Shown here: positions 41,968 to 54,000 of the stretch, in pieces
How positions within the stretch are numbered: position 1 is the first letter of the stretch
Layout of the letters: every line of letters begins with the position of its first letter
Source of the DNA: Dipetalonema caudispina
Lineage: Eukaryota > Nematoda > Chromadorea > Rhabditida > Onchocercidae
Assembly: GCA_013365325.1 (NCBI GenBank)
Contig: JABVXV010000033.1
Coordinates: 62,001 to 126,000 of the forward strand
DNA: 64,000 nt
Direction of reading: 5' to 3'
Notes under the pieces: generated by a model
Databases searched by the model: none
Seen by the model: the letters and a program-made list of their open reading frames with translations, nothing else
What the model was told of the DNA's origin: nothing
Translations under genes and position numbers: made by a program

Positions 41968-42764
41968 TCAATCGATGAAACGGAATCGATCACTCAGTAT
42001 TTTATATTTTTCATCCTCTAATGTCAGGACTAATGTCTGTGTAAATGCATGTGTCATTTGACCTAGAATGACTTTTCCAACGGCAAGTACCACCAACGGA
42101 CGCGCCTGGTCGGAACTATCGATGTATTGGCAATCTAGTGATTCCAACCTGAAGATGTCGGGATGAATTTTGGAAAATACAACAAATTAGTACTCCGGTG
42201 ATGTCAATATAATCTAAAATGCTCTTTAAATGCTCAATTTTCATGTGTAACAATCAAGCAATGATGCACGACAATATATCCTCAATTCTGATGTTACTCA
42301 TATATGATCTCATCCGTAGTAAGCTAGTTTAATTACTTATATGGAATGACTGCTCTCATCTGCAAAAGTCTCCTTTTTCATAACGTCTTTCTTGTCCAAT
42401 ACTTTACTCAGTCTTGCAAAAATCGCAGCATGCCGAGAAAACGGGGACGTAAATTGAACCATACTGACATATAAAGTTCAGTGTCTCGACAAATAACCTC
42501 TTTCTTCCTAGTACAAGAATGAAATAAGAGGTAAAGTATGTATTAAGAAGAAACTCACGTATGAGTGGAATTGGGCAAGCCATCATAGAATTTTGCAATG
42601 ACTTCCACTCCGCGTATGGCGTTACCATTCCAAACAAGCATGGCTCCATCAGCGTACAAAAAATTCATCTTATTTCGCTTTCGATCAACGGCATCGTAGA
42701 ATAAATCCGTGAATTTTTTTGCTGCTGTACAGGCCGTCTCATCTTCTATTGCCAATTTTGACAT
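41968..42764 (-). CDS. nxt-1: NTF2-related mRNA export factor NXT1/p15
   Basis: NXT1 (p15) has an NTF2-like fold and pairs with TAP/NXF1 to export mRNA through nuclear pores. Two exons, 42559-42764 and 41968-42148, join (AC|G) to 128 residues, close to human NXT1. The N-terminal helix contains ACTAAKKFTDLFYDAVDRKR. The signature LVWNGNAIRG matches LVWNGNAVSG of the human protein, then FYDGLPNS, LDCQ, and the C-terminal KILSDRFRFID, which matches KIASDCFRFQD. The start at 42764 gives the usual family length. It is convergent with AHCY and sits about 500 bp downstream of a tandem repeat array. Confidence 0.93.
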
Positions 42765-43076
42765 TGCGATTCTTGAAACTGAAGAAGTGTCCTGTCAGTT
42801 CATTAAAGGCCTGTAATACCTTCTAGGGATGTTAACTATGCCATTTCGACGCTATCTAATGTGAACGCAATAAAAATTAACACCAACATCTAATTAAGAC
42901 CTCGTAGCTTTAGCAAATATGGGGAATTTACGAGCTACATGAGTCTTTACATTAAAAAACCATCACACTGTCAAGCTTTCCTCATTGTACTCAGAGATAG
43001 ATCAAAAGCAAAGAATGAACAAGATGGGGAAATACCGCAATCACACGCATGTCATCACAGACTGATGCCCCAGCTC

Positions 43077-43265
43077 TCAGAATAAATCATGTAAATAAGT
43101 TCCGAATAACACTAACACTTTCCCATCCATATCTACTTCAAACCAACTAGACGACAAAAGTGATGGTAGAAGAGATAATCGTTGCTCCTTTATTATCAGC
43201 AGAAGTTCACTTGTAGCCTTTAATGTCTCATCCGTCTTGGATTGACAATAAGTAAACGTAGACAT
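43077..43265 (-). CDS. Weak candidate small ORF upstream of NXT1
   Basis: An open frame of 62 codons with a leucine-rich middle (SELLLIIKEQRLSLLPSLLS) ends about 310 bp upstream of the NXT1 start on the same strand. Its ATG falls in the edge of the tandem repeat array. It could be the last exon of a gene that also uses the frame at about 43672-43760 (ending VIVHGR at a GT donor), but the phases do not join. Neither resembles a known family. It may be non-coding. Confidence 0.2.
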   Translation of the reverse strand: MSTFTYCQSKTDETLKATSELLLIIKEQRLSLLPSLLSSSWFEVDMDGKVLVLFGTYLHDLF

Positions 43266-43625
43266 ACATACAATGCCCTTTAACGTTCCACGTCATCCTA
43301 TACTACTAGTAAATAAACGTAGACATACATACAATGCCCTTTAACGTTCCACGTCATCCTATACTAATAGCAAATAAACGTAGACACGCATACAATGCCC
43401 TTTAACGTTCCAGTCATCCTATACTAATAGCAAATAAACGTAGACACGCATACAATGCCCTTTAACGTTCCAGTTATCCTATACTAATAGCAAATAAACG
43501 TAGACACGCATACAATGCCCTTTAACGTTCCACGTCATCCTATACTAATAGCAAATAAACGTAGACACGCATACAATGCCCTTTAACGTTCCACGTCATC
43601 CTATACTAACAGCAAATAAACGTGA
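43253..43625. repeat. 61-bp tandem repeat array, about six copies
   Basis: Copies start at 43253, 43314, 43375, 43435, 43495 and 43556, with a degraded partial copy from 43617. Periods are 61 or 60 bp; the two 60-bp units lack one base in the CCACGTCATCC segment. Each unit carries ACAATGCCCTTTAACGTTCC. Copies are nearly identical, which suggests recent expansion or homogenisation. The array lies upstream of NXT1 on its coding strand. Confidence 0.95.
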
Positions 43626-44131
43626 ACACGTACACGCAACACTACCAACGTCATAAGACACCTGCCGTGAACAATGACCATTTGACGGCCAAATGCTTTC
43701 TCCTTAAAGCGGGCAAGTATTCGTTCTAAGACCAATTTGCCATTTAAATTTGAGGTAAAGTGATGTTGAAATGAGTAATATATTATGAGGAGATTCCTCA
43801 CTTTGATCAAAAATTCACAATTAATTTCTATTAAAAATTAAATTAAATTTTAAATTGAATTGCTTATTAATATTTTCTATTACTAATTGTTATTCTTAAA
43901 ATGGTAGAACGTTAAAAGATATTGTCTCAAAAAAAAAAAAAAAAAAAACTCATAAAATTCAACCTGTATCATTCATTTATTTCATATTTGTGAAATATCA
44001 AAGCGTATTTGTTTATGCAAATTAACGGAAAAAAAAAGCTTATCTTTATTGATACGAGTCTTTTTTTTTTTAGCATTGAATGTATTGTTTGTTATTGTGT
44101 TTGTGATGCCCTGTGGGCTTACTTAGAGCAA
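43626..44131. other. Spacer between the tandem array and the type I membrane gene
   Basis: AT-rich DNA with a poly-A run at about 43930. No gene is supported. The last part should include the promoter of the gene starting at 44132. Confidence 0.45.
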
Positions 44132-46579
44132 ATGATCACAGGTACAAGTATCAATTGTGAGTTGAGGAATTCGAAACGTAATTTCTTCTTGTCTCTCCTT
44201 CTATTATTGCTACTCTTTTTCATTGGTAATTTCATTTCCTTCTCCATTTTCTTTGAACAAAGTTTGCGATATCCTTGAGGAAGTCATTCTACCGCATGAC
44301 TTTTTTATTTAGCTAAGAGTACTTTCTTTAAAGTTTTTGAATATATTAGTCAGAAGATCTGAGTATTTTATTGTATCTACTTAAGAAATTTTCAGAATGA
44401 CTTTCTGTCTTCTCAAGAAGTTCCAATTGTAGTTGTTTTGGTCAATTCGTCAAACAATTTATCCATTCAGAACTTCTTGAATTGCTTCCTTTGTTATCCT
44501 CTATCTAAAATGAATTTTCATGTTGAAATCATTTTCTTCAAGCAGTACTTTAAGCAATTATCGAATTATAAACTAGTTTAATTCTCAACTTTCATCATAT
44601 TCATCTTGTTTTAAACTGCAGTTAGTGAGGAATCAACTGCATCAAGTGGAAAATTAACAGAAACAATTAAAAGTACGGAACGACCAAATATAAGTCTTAA
44701 TAACGAGGAGACATTGAATGAAACAGACATTAAAACGAATGATCTGGTAATTATTCTTTTTATTTATTCTAGCTCTCTTTTTAATTTGTCACAAAAAAGT
44801 TCACCAAGTTTAACAAGCCAATTGAAAAGGGAAACTTTCTTATTTCCTTATGAACAATTTCTAGGAATTTCAACACCCTATGACCTTACAAGTTGAATAT
44901 TTTTGTTTAAATTGCAAATTCTTATTTTTTCAATTCTGAAATTCAAACGGAAATAAGATAGAAAGTGCGAGGAAAATGAGGCATTTTCCTCATAGGATAT
45001 AATGTTTATGCAATAGATAAAACTCTGGGTAGTTTCATCTAAATTAAAGATTGGATTTTTATTTACCGGAAGTAAGAGATAGAAAAAGATTTGACTGAAA
45101 AATAGATTGAACTAATTCCAAAATCTTTTTAAATATTTTTGGAAAGATTTTAGGATTAGTTTGTTCTATTTTTTTTGTTTGCAAGTACGAGAAAACTTGC
45201 AGCAGGTTGTAGTATTCAAGACGATCAAAATACAGATTACCACGACAAGAAATGGCAGTACTCAGAAATTCTGCATCGGACAGCTATGTGTTTCACTTCT
45301 TCTTTTTATTGCCGTTAGTTTGTTTTTCTCTCATTTCTAATTATGAGCTTTAATTACTGATAGGGATAACTTGATTTATCAGTAAAAACTGACCTTTGGA
45401 CAATGTTGCCTTTCTTCCCGTGAATCATTCAGTGAGTTATCAGTTGACATCCGTGTAACGAAGAAATATCTTCATCGCAAGTTAGTTATCTCTTGAGCAT
45501 TACATATCGTATTTTTACTCTTGGCAAAAATGTGTTAAGTCAATAACATGAAGTAATGTCTTAAGTTCAAATGTATGTTTGTAAAATACATCGGGATTGC
45601 CGGAGTTTTTATAATTATTGAATTTTATAAAAATTCAGTATATGACTTCTGGACAAGAAAAATGATAAAGATGTATATGTAATTACTTCAGGGTATCCAT
45701 GCCTCGATGTGCATGTATCCTCTAACTCTATTTGATTCCATTTAATTCATTCTTAATGTCTACTTTTCGCTTATTTTTCAGATAAGCTGCAAAATGTGAA
45801 GCGCTATTCTATTTAATTTTTAATTTATAGATAATTTCAATTCCAAGTATCATTATCCTAACAGTATTTATCCTATTTTTGAGCCATGTTTTGCGGCGAA
45901 AACAAAACTATCAAACAAACGCAGACAAATCATATGCGTCCGGAAGGTTATGTTGTATTTCTGATCGGTAGAAGAAGAGTGAGAAGAATGTATATCTGTG
46001 AGAAGTAAAGGAACAAAGGAGAAGAGAAAAAAATGTTGCACGGACAGTTTAATTTCTCCTCAACTTCAGATTGATGCAGTTACAGTTGGGTCGGCAAAAT
46101 AGTTTCAAAGTGTCAGAATCTGCAAAATTCACTAGAGACACTGAAACTAGTGCCGATGAAGTGAAGCCACTCAGGTATATTTTCTGTGCTTGGATTAGTA
46201 AGACTTATGGGGTAAGCCGTTGAATGGATTAGAAAAAGCTGCACGTCAACTATAGCTTTTCGAAGCTTGTTTAATCGGAAGTTATCGCACTCTTGCCAGT
46301 ATCATTTTTTTATTTATCACTCAGATTCAGGCTGACGATGATCTGTTCCTTACAGATTTTTTCCGTATTTCATTCCATCTTCTCGCTTTCTCCTTTTCCT
46401 GCTATTTTTATATCACGATGAGGTGTCCATTTCGGATTTAATGTATCACAACTTGAAGGAATTTGTCAGAGGAAAGTGAGTTATCACGTTCCGTAATGGC
46501 ATCCACATCATCAGAACAAGAGGATGAGAATGGTTCACAGAGAAGAAAGTCATTGATTAAGAAAAGAAGGCATTATTGA
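44132..46579 (+). CDS. Uncharacterised small type I membrane protein; 3' end uncertain
   Basis: Exons 44132-44225, 44622-44746, 45831-45946 and 46070-46174 join cleanly in phase. Residues 1 to about 32 are a signal peptide (core LSLLLLLLLFFI). A short Ser/Thr/Asn-rich ectodomain carries NIS and NET glycosylation sequons. One membrane helix follows (IPSIIILTVFILFLSHVL) with basic RRKQ after it, then a polar cytosolic tail (LQLGRQNSFKVSESAKF, TSADEVKPLR). The last exon is unclear. Splicing to 46470 ends the protein almost at once (TGA 46477-46479). A more coding-like frame (LSRSVMASTSSEQEDENGSQ and on, stop at 46577-46579) is in another phase and would need one more exon that I could not find. 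No family is recognised. Confidence 0.5.
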
Positions 46580-48651
46580 TCTATTTTTTAATATTGCTTC
46601 ATTTTGCTTTCATGAATTTCTACAGTTAAAATCACTTATAATTTTCATTTGAATACATTTCTCATCTTCTGTCATATAAATCAAATGCGTTGATTTAGAT
46701 AGTGCTGATCGGCATTACATCGACAATAGAACTGTGTAAGCATTTGATCTAAACATCATTAAACTTTGAAAATAAATGACAAGCGACACCATAGTGATTA
46801 ACTTCAACTATCATTGTGATGCAAATTGGCTGGTACATTAAGATAAGAGAACTGAAATTGCAGAGAGAAAAGTAAAAACATCATTTATTATATGCCATAG
46901 GGATACTTTAAAGATTGTCCCTATTAATTTTTATACTATCCCTCTAGAAATATTCGTTTACAGCATTGAAATACACTATGCAATTTTAAATGAACAACTT
47001 CTGCTATCATTTATTTATTTGATTCTCCAAAATACAATTAATTCTTCAAAAATGATATTGAAGAAGAGAGAGCTTACTGAAATGGAATCATAAATTAAGC
47101 AAACTTTCCGTTTAAATCCTTTCTTTAATCATTTAACTTTTTCAATGTTACTATATGTTGATTAAAGTGGAAATTAATTTTGTTAACATTGATCAACAGT
47201 TATTAATTTTGCTTGAGGCAATTATATCTCTTTCGCAAATTTATCTTATTTTTTGTTCAGTTTTGTAAACAGCTCATCACTATTTGTAGTAGGAGACTTC
47301 CTATGGTTTTATAAAAATTAAGCATCTCTTCATTAGAGATCTTGCTGTGTGTAATTACGAAGAAATATTCATTTCCTTCTTCATCTTTCCATCTTTGGTA
47401 CTTTCAAGAATTTCTCCTTTTTCTTCTTTATTTTTTCACTTCATTTTTAATCCCAACTTTTTCTTAATTTATGTATTGCAACATTCAAAAGAATAGGAAG
47501 AAAAAATTAAAATGAAGTTTTGAATACGATAAAAGAACAAGTAATCCATCGTAACAATAAGAATAAAACTTGAAAATTTTTTTTAAAAAAGAAAAAAAAA
47601 GTGATGGAGTTCTTTTCTTTTTTAAAGTAGCATTTTTAATAAAATCGTTCATCAATTATCAAAAAATTTATGCATATCTTGTTGTTCAGCTTCTTATGCT
47701 TCAAGAAAAAGACTACTTCTTATAAAACACCGATAATTACTACCAACTTCAATACTGCTACCTTATTTGTCTTCAATCAAAATGGTAGGAAGAGAGTTTG
47801 TTTCACAGAATCGATTTTAAGCACTTTCTGATACTATCATTTGGATTAGGAAGTAATTGCTTACAGAAGGCTAATATTTTAAGCGTTATATCTCCACGGG
47901 CCTTTTTTGACTTTTAGTTGTTGTCAAGTTAGGTTCATAGTAATTGTTCTGTTCGAATTTGCTGATTGAATTTAGTCTTGTCTTGTTTAGTGCTCTTATT
48001 CAGCATCTTTCATCTTGAATAATGAAATATTTTAAAAAAAAAACAAAAAAACAAATATTTAACTTGACTTTTTGTACATAAAATCAACAAATATCATGAA
48101 AACATTAATTCTTCAAATATTAGATAGATTATTTGTAAATATGAAAATTCGTAGATTATTTTAGAAAAAAAAACTTCTATTTCTATTGGAAGCTATTAGT
48201 GACCTATTGTAGATTTTTGTGAAACGAAACTTTTTAAATTGCACTAATTTAACAGAAATTTTTTAACTAGAAAATTTGTAAATCCTATCGTTTTATGTTA
48301 ATTTGAATTTGTCGAATTGTCAATCATTTAAAACGATTCAAAAAATATGCAAGTCGAATTAAATGTACATTCTTTTCATTTTCCACCAATTATAATACAA
48401 TTGGTAAATTGTGAATAGAAGCATAAATAACTTTACTATACTCATGAATTTTGTTTAAAAATAGATATCAGTAGTAAAATCAATGATATCAATAATAAGG
48501 TCACAAATATTAGAGGTACGATAAAAGATATCAATAATTAGATCACAGAAATCAGTAATAAAGTTAAACTTTCTTCGTTTATTGGAAAATTTGTAGTATG
48601 CTTCTTTTTTTTTTCTTGCAATAATGATCCCTTCGTGATTTGTTTGTATTT
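46580..48651. other. Convergent intergenic region
   Basis: About 2.1 kb between two converging genes. It is AT-rich with homopolymer runs and no supportable gene. Degenerate GATATCAATAAT repeats lie at about 48462-48568. Confidence 0.5.
48462..48568. repeat. Degenerate short tandem repeat
   Basis: The word GATATCA(G/A)TA(G/A)TA recurs three to four times with partly shared flanks (GGTCACAAAT and GATCACAGAAAT). The array ends about 85 bp beyond the stop of the minus-strand gene, so it may lie in its 3' UTR. Confidence 0.4.
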
Positions 48652-50391
48652 TTAGTTTGTGTCTAAATAAGCTTCCGATTCAGTTATTATCGGCTCGTAA
48701 TCAACAGTGATAAACGTTCCGGATGAACTGCTTACTTCCTGAAAATAGAACAAACGAATGATAAATTCCCAACTTTATCTGAAAGAAGAAAACTAAAATT
48801 CCGAAATTTTTTAGATGATTCTGAAAAAAAAGGTGTTTAAATTGATGAGTATCTGATGGTATTCTAAAGAGCTCAATTTTAAAATCTTTTTTAGATAAAA
48901 TTTATTCTCATCCTGAATTAAAACTAAATTTCATTTTTTATACATCTTTGTACTATCATAGAGTACCTAAGAGAGAAAAATATCTTTTCGGATACTAAAC
49001 AGAGATATGTTAAAAGCTATACCTCAGCAGTGATCATTTCATCCAGCTTTTTTTCCGTAATGGTGAATTCGGAATCCGAATTACAGTAATTATCAGAGAG
49101 ATGCTTTTTCAACAACATACAATCAGATGTAGAATAAGCTTCCATGCTTGGAACAGTATCAGTGTCTAATAGTGATACGGTATCACTTGATTTAAGCTTT
49201 GTTATGGAATATTCGGTTTTTAAGTCAACTTCAGAACTGGCATTTATTGCAGTTTCACTTTGTAATATTAGCTCATTATCATGCATTGATTCTATCGTAT
49301 CCTCAATTGCTGAATTGTCTATTGCTACTAGTACACTATCTAATTCAATAATTGATACAGCTCCTCTTAGCGTACTTGGCATTTCTGCAGTCATATCCGT
49401 TGCAGTAATTCCGGTTTCCGGAGATGGCAAATTGAGTATGGTAGAAGAAGCATCTTCTACCAATACTGCTTCATTTATTGATGAATGATTTTCCAAACTT
49501 TTTGGCGTAATTGTACATTCTAGAGTGGATAAATGATATTCACTAGGAAATTGAGCCGAAAAATACACTGATTTATTTCTTGTATCTATTCTTCCCAATG
49601 AATCATTATCATCATTATCATTATCCTTTTCGATCATTGTTAAATCTTGTGTACTTTGTGATTCCTGAATTATTCCTGAACTATTTGCATCAATTATTCT
49701 GGCACTATTTATATCCGAATTCTGAGTTGAAGAAATTTCATTTGATTTCCATGAATTTCCTCTATATTGTTGATTTATTGATTGATTTTGACCATTCATA
49801 CTTTTCGTTTCAATTTTTTCCTTTTCCAATGTTAATTTGAAATTTGAAGTAGATATAACACTTTGATTTATCAGTGAACTTATCTGAAATATTTTACATA
49901 TAATATGTACATATACATTTTTGAATATAAACACTCTTTTCAGGCCTAATTTTTTTTTTTTTTTCCATATACTTAACGATCTCAGAAATTTTTGAAAGAT
50001 GACAGATTTCGATTTCTATTCATCTTCTTAATATTTCATATATTATTGATCTTATTTTCAACTGGAAGTATTTATATCATTTCCGAGGAAAAAAAAAAAT
50101 TCGTGTTTTGTAACAAAATAATTAAGATGGTAAACTTAAAAACTGGTAATTGGAAATTATTCAACAAGAAAGATAATTATTGATTTGTTTAATTGATATA
50201 AAAAGACAAATGATACCCGATGAGGAAAGATTTAGTTGTAGGAAGAGGTAAGGTTTAAGTATGGGTAAAAGAAGAGAGCTTAGATTTCGGCTTACTTCAA
50301 TAGAATTTTTGAGATGAGTTTCACGCCAACCAATTATAAACCATATAAAAACAATAAATGCAGCAATTAGTACCATATCCAATCCACTCAT
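48652..50391 (-). CDS. Uncharacterised single-pass membrane protein with long Ser/Asn/acidic tail
   Basis: Three exons, 50296-50391, 49023-49883 and 48652-48738, join in phase 0 to 347 residues. The first exon gives one membrane helix near the N-terminus (MVLIAAFIVFIWFIIGW) followed by RETHLK. The rest is hydrophilic and probably disordered, rich in Ser, Thr, Asn, Asp and Glu, with an acidic knot (EKDNDNDDNDS) and repeated Ser/Thr-Ile-Glu motifs; it ends VDYEPIITESEAYLDTN. Only one Lys/Arg-rich patch is visible. ATG 50391 was chosen as the first Met. The frame is open further upstream to an AG at about 50415, so a 5' exon is possible. Layout resembles the 28.4-30.0 kb gene, but I see no sequence similarity. 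No family is recognised. Confidence 0.65.
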
Positions 50392-51099
50392 TAAAATTGA
50401 AGTGATATTCAACCACCTTTCACCCTTAACGATAGAAAAATTGAAAAATGAATCATTAAAAATAGAATTTGCAAATTATTTATTATATTTATATGACATC
50501 ATCCTTGTATTGTTTGAATCCTTTTTGATCAATTGATCAGAATGAATGATTGAATATGTAATTTATAATGTTCTTTTCAATCTATTCGAATTAGCATTGA
50601 TTCAAAAGTGAAATTCAATGAAATTTTACTTTTGAAATTTTCATCAGCTCATGTTTGATATTTTTTTTTTTTTGATAAATGAGAAGGAATAAAAATGATG
50701 GAAGATTTGTCTAATTAACATTATTCCTCTTTCAAACAATTCAAATCATTTCATAAATTTTAATAAAACAAAGCTTCAAATTTAACATCATATCTCGAGA
50801 TGAAATTTCGAAAATAGTTTCAAAACATCAGAATAACACTGGCAACCGATCAATTGACTTATTTCAAAATGCCCGCTTAGACAAGTTGGAAGATATTTAG
50901 CAGTTGGATGTTATGCAAATTTTAGAAGTAGTTCATTAAGTTTTAAGAAATTTGGATTGGAGCAGCAGCTATTACAGTTATAATTTTAATTAAGAAAATT
51001 TTTATTCATTTTCGAATTGATATCAATTTCTATTCTTACATATGTTTGAGTAGAAGATGGAAATAAATATGGAAGAATATTAATTGCAGGTTGCACAAT
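50392..51099. promoter_or_regulatory. Divergent intergenic region before the amidase gene
   Basis: About 700 bp separates the minus-strand membrane gene from the FAAH2-like gene on the plus strand, so it should carry both promoters. An acceptor-like TTAATTGCAG ends at about 51089, eleven bases before the amidase ATG. No other feature was seen. Confidence 0.4.
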
Positions 51100-54000
51100 A
51101 TGTTGATGGGCATTATGAAGATATTGAAACCATTATTATTTATCATTTCAAGGATATATTTCACTCTCATTTCATATCTTTTCACTTTTATTCATCATTT
51201 TTTACCGAAAGAAGTGATCAGTGCACCACGAGATAAATTACTTACGATCAGTGCGACACGAGCTGCTCAAATGATCCGAAATCGAGAGGTAACGAAGACT
51301 TTAAATTGTTTTTGTTAGCTATAAGTATCTATGCAACATTATGCAGTTGCTAAATAGGTAACAGTTATAAAATGAGCTTATAATAATTGATTGATACGAC
51401 ATGTTTGCATATGTCATTATCCATCATACTACTTATATCCGAGGGTTAAGGGTAATTACTGTGGTAATTAATTATTTCTAACACTTTATGATTGATTTAA
51501 CTTTATTTTTCCTTTAAAAACTAAACAAATTTGAAGGAAAAACTTTGTAATAAAGAATGAGATAGTGTATTAAGCCTTAGTTTAGTTCATAATTATGTAA
51601 ATTTCAGGATTACGAAATATTTTTATTATTTCTGTTGGGCAGAGTTTGAGATTCTTTTGTGGAAGTGAACATTACCTAATGTAACATGCGAAACAGTTAA
51701 AATTTTTGACCATGTTACGATTTTGTAATATGGAATTAAACATTGGCATGTTTAGATAACAAGTCTCAGCTTGGTTGAAGCTTATATTAGGCGTATCAAG
51801 GAAGTGAATGGGACAATTAATGCGGTTGTTCAAGAGAATTTTAAAGAGGCATTAATAAAGGCTCAAAAAATTGATGAAATGTTGGAAAGCCTCGACACAA
51901 ATAATGAGGAATTCAAAAGTGTACGTCTTTATGTCATCCGTTTATTAGTCTTTGTAATGCTGCTAAGATTGAGGTGTTGGTGAGGTTTGTTCTAAGAGCA
52001 GTTTTGTACAACTACTCATCGCAGTTTGTAATGCTAAATTCCCAAGGTTAAGTTAAGTGAGATATCTGAAAGGAAAGAGTTTTTGCAATTAAGAATATTT
52101 GCAAGCTTGTATGAATATAATTTTTGGATAAAATAATATTCAATTAATAAATTAAAATGTATGGTTGTTTTCAGCTTGCTATAAATAAACCATTGCTGGG
52201 TGTTCCGTTTACCTTGAAAGATTCCATTGAGGTGGATGGTTTGCATTGCACTGTTGGAATATCATATCGGAAAAAGTCTGTAAGTAACAAAGATGCGATC
52301 GTTGTGCAAAGGTTCTTTCACTTTAATAATTAGTTCGAACTCTTTCTTACATCTTGTCTTCGTTAACTGCTCGTACCTTTTCAGATTCCATTTATCTTTA
52401 TTATTCTTCACATTCTGCCCATCTACTTTCTACATAAAAAACCCTTTATTATTATATTTTAAAGTTTTTCTACTCATCTTTGCAGGATGAAAGATGCCGG
52501 TGCAATCCTTCTTGCGGTGACTAATGTTCCAGAGGTATGCATGTGGTGGGAATCAGTGAATGTCGTCTATGGTCGTACTAGTAACCCGTATGATAGTAGA
52601 CGAATATCTGGTGGAAGTAGCGGCGGCGAAGCTGCACTAATTTCTGCTGCAGGTTCAGTAATCGGAATTGGTAGTGATATCGCCGGTTCAATTCGTATAC
52701 CTTGTTATTTTAACGGAGTTTTCGGTCTTAAACCGACACCGGGTATGTTTTTTGTTGTTACTTTATTTTGTGGTGTTGAAATCTTCTGCAAAATCCGACC
52801 ACCTAACACAAAGTATCTGCCAGTGTGTTTACAAAAGATTCAGCTGTGTAAAACTTCAATCCTTCTATGTTGCGTGATTGACTGCGAAAGTCATTAAATA
52901 ATAATTTTTAACATTCAGTAACATTTTCTTGAATTCTGGAAAGTCTCGATTATTTTTAGGTGTGATACCATTAGAAGGGCATTTACCATATCTGAGCGGA
53001 TATCGTACTGAGAAAATGCTACTCATTGGTCCCATATGTCGTTACGCGGAAGATTTATCTATTTTATTAAAGGTCTATTTCATATTTTCTCTGAACTTTG
53101 TATGGTGATTTCTGTTTCTGATGTTCTAGAATTTGTTCAATGTGTTTTAATGATTTATAGGTCTTTGCGGGAAGTGAAGGCACGAGTTTGTTACAACTGG
53201 ATACTCCGTGTAATATGAAGAAAATACGCGTTTTCTACATGGAAGGACTGAGGACACCTTTGGTGCAAAATATGAGCGGAGAAGTTTTCCAAACGCTGAA
53301 AAAAGAAAGTAGTTTCAATGATTGGATTAGAAACATTATTCCTTATTGTGAATCAAAGTTTGCATACCTATAAAGCTAGTATTTGAATTGGACCTGTTCC
53401 AGAAATGAAGAATTAACTGTGCATGTAGTGATATAATGCGATATTAAGTGGTGTTTGCAAAATGCACATTTCAGCAGCTTGTATAGTACAAATTCTCTGA
53501 ATTTCAATCGATTAGATGAAAACACTGACAGTTAATGTGCATGCTGATGTTTTCATTTAATTTCTTGCTAGAAAATTATTTTCTCCATTAGTTTTAGCTT
53601 CTTTCTCTTTGAAATGGAGGGATAGGGAGATGGCATTTTGTCGTTTTTAATTAGTGACGTGGATGAATAATGCATTTGTAAAATCCGAGTCTTTATTTTC
53701 TTTATTTTCAGGCGGTTCGCTATTTCGAAATTAAATACGATCTATGTGCTATTCGTATAAATTTACCGCTTGTTCATTACGCTCTTGAATTCTTCCTAAC
53801 AAGTATGGATGTTGCAAATGCTCCGACATTTGCGATGCATATGACCGATCTGAAGGTAAATCTTATCTTCTCGTCCTTCTTTATGAAATCTTTTGTTATA
53901 ATTACTTCACCCTTCCGTTTTAAATAACATACATAACTTCATCCTCCCATGTCTATTATTTATGGCATTCCTAATCGTACCATCTATGTTTTGAAATGTA

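Noticed and set aside
49144..49488. 114-codon plus-strand ORF opposite the acidic-tail membrane protein
   Set aside because: Mirror of the Ser/Glu-rich minus-strand exon, which has consistent splice joins and a stop.
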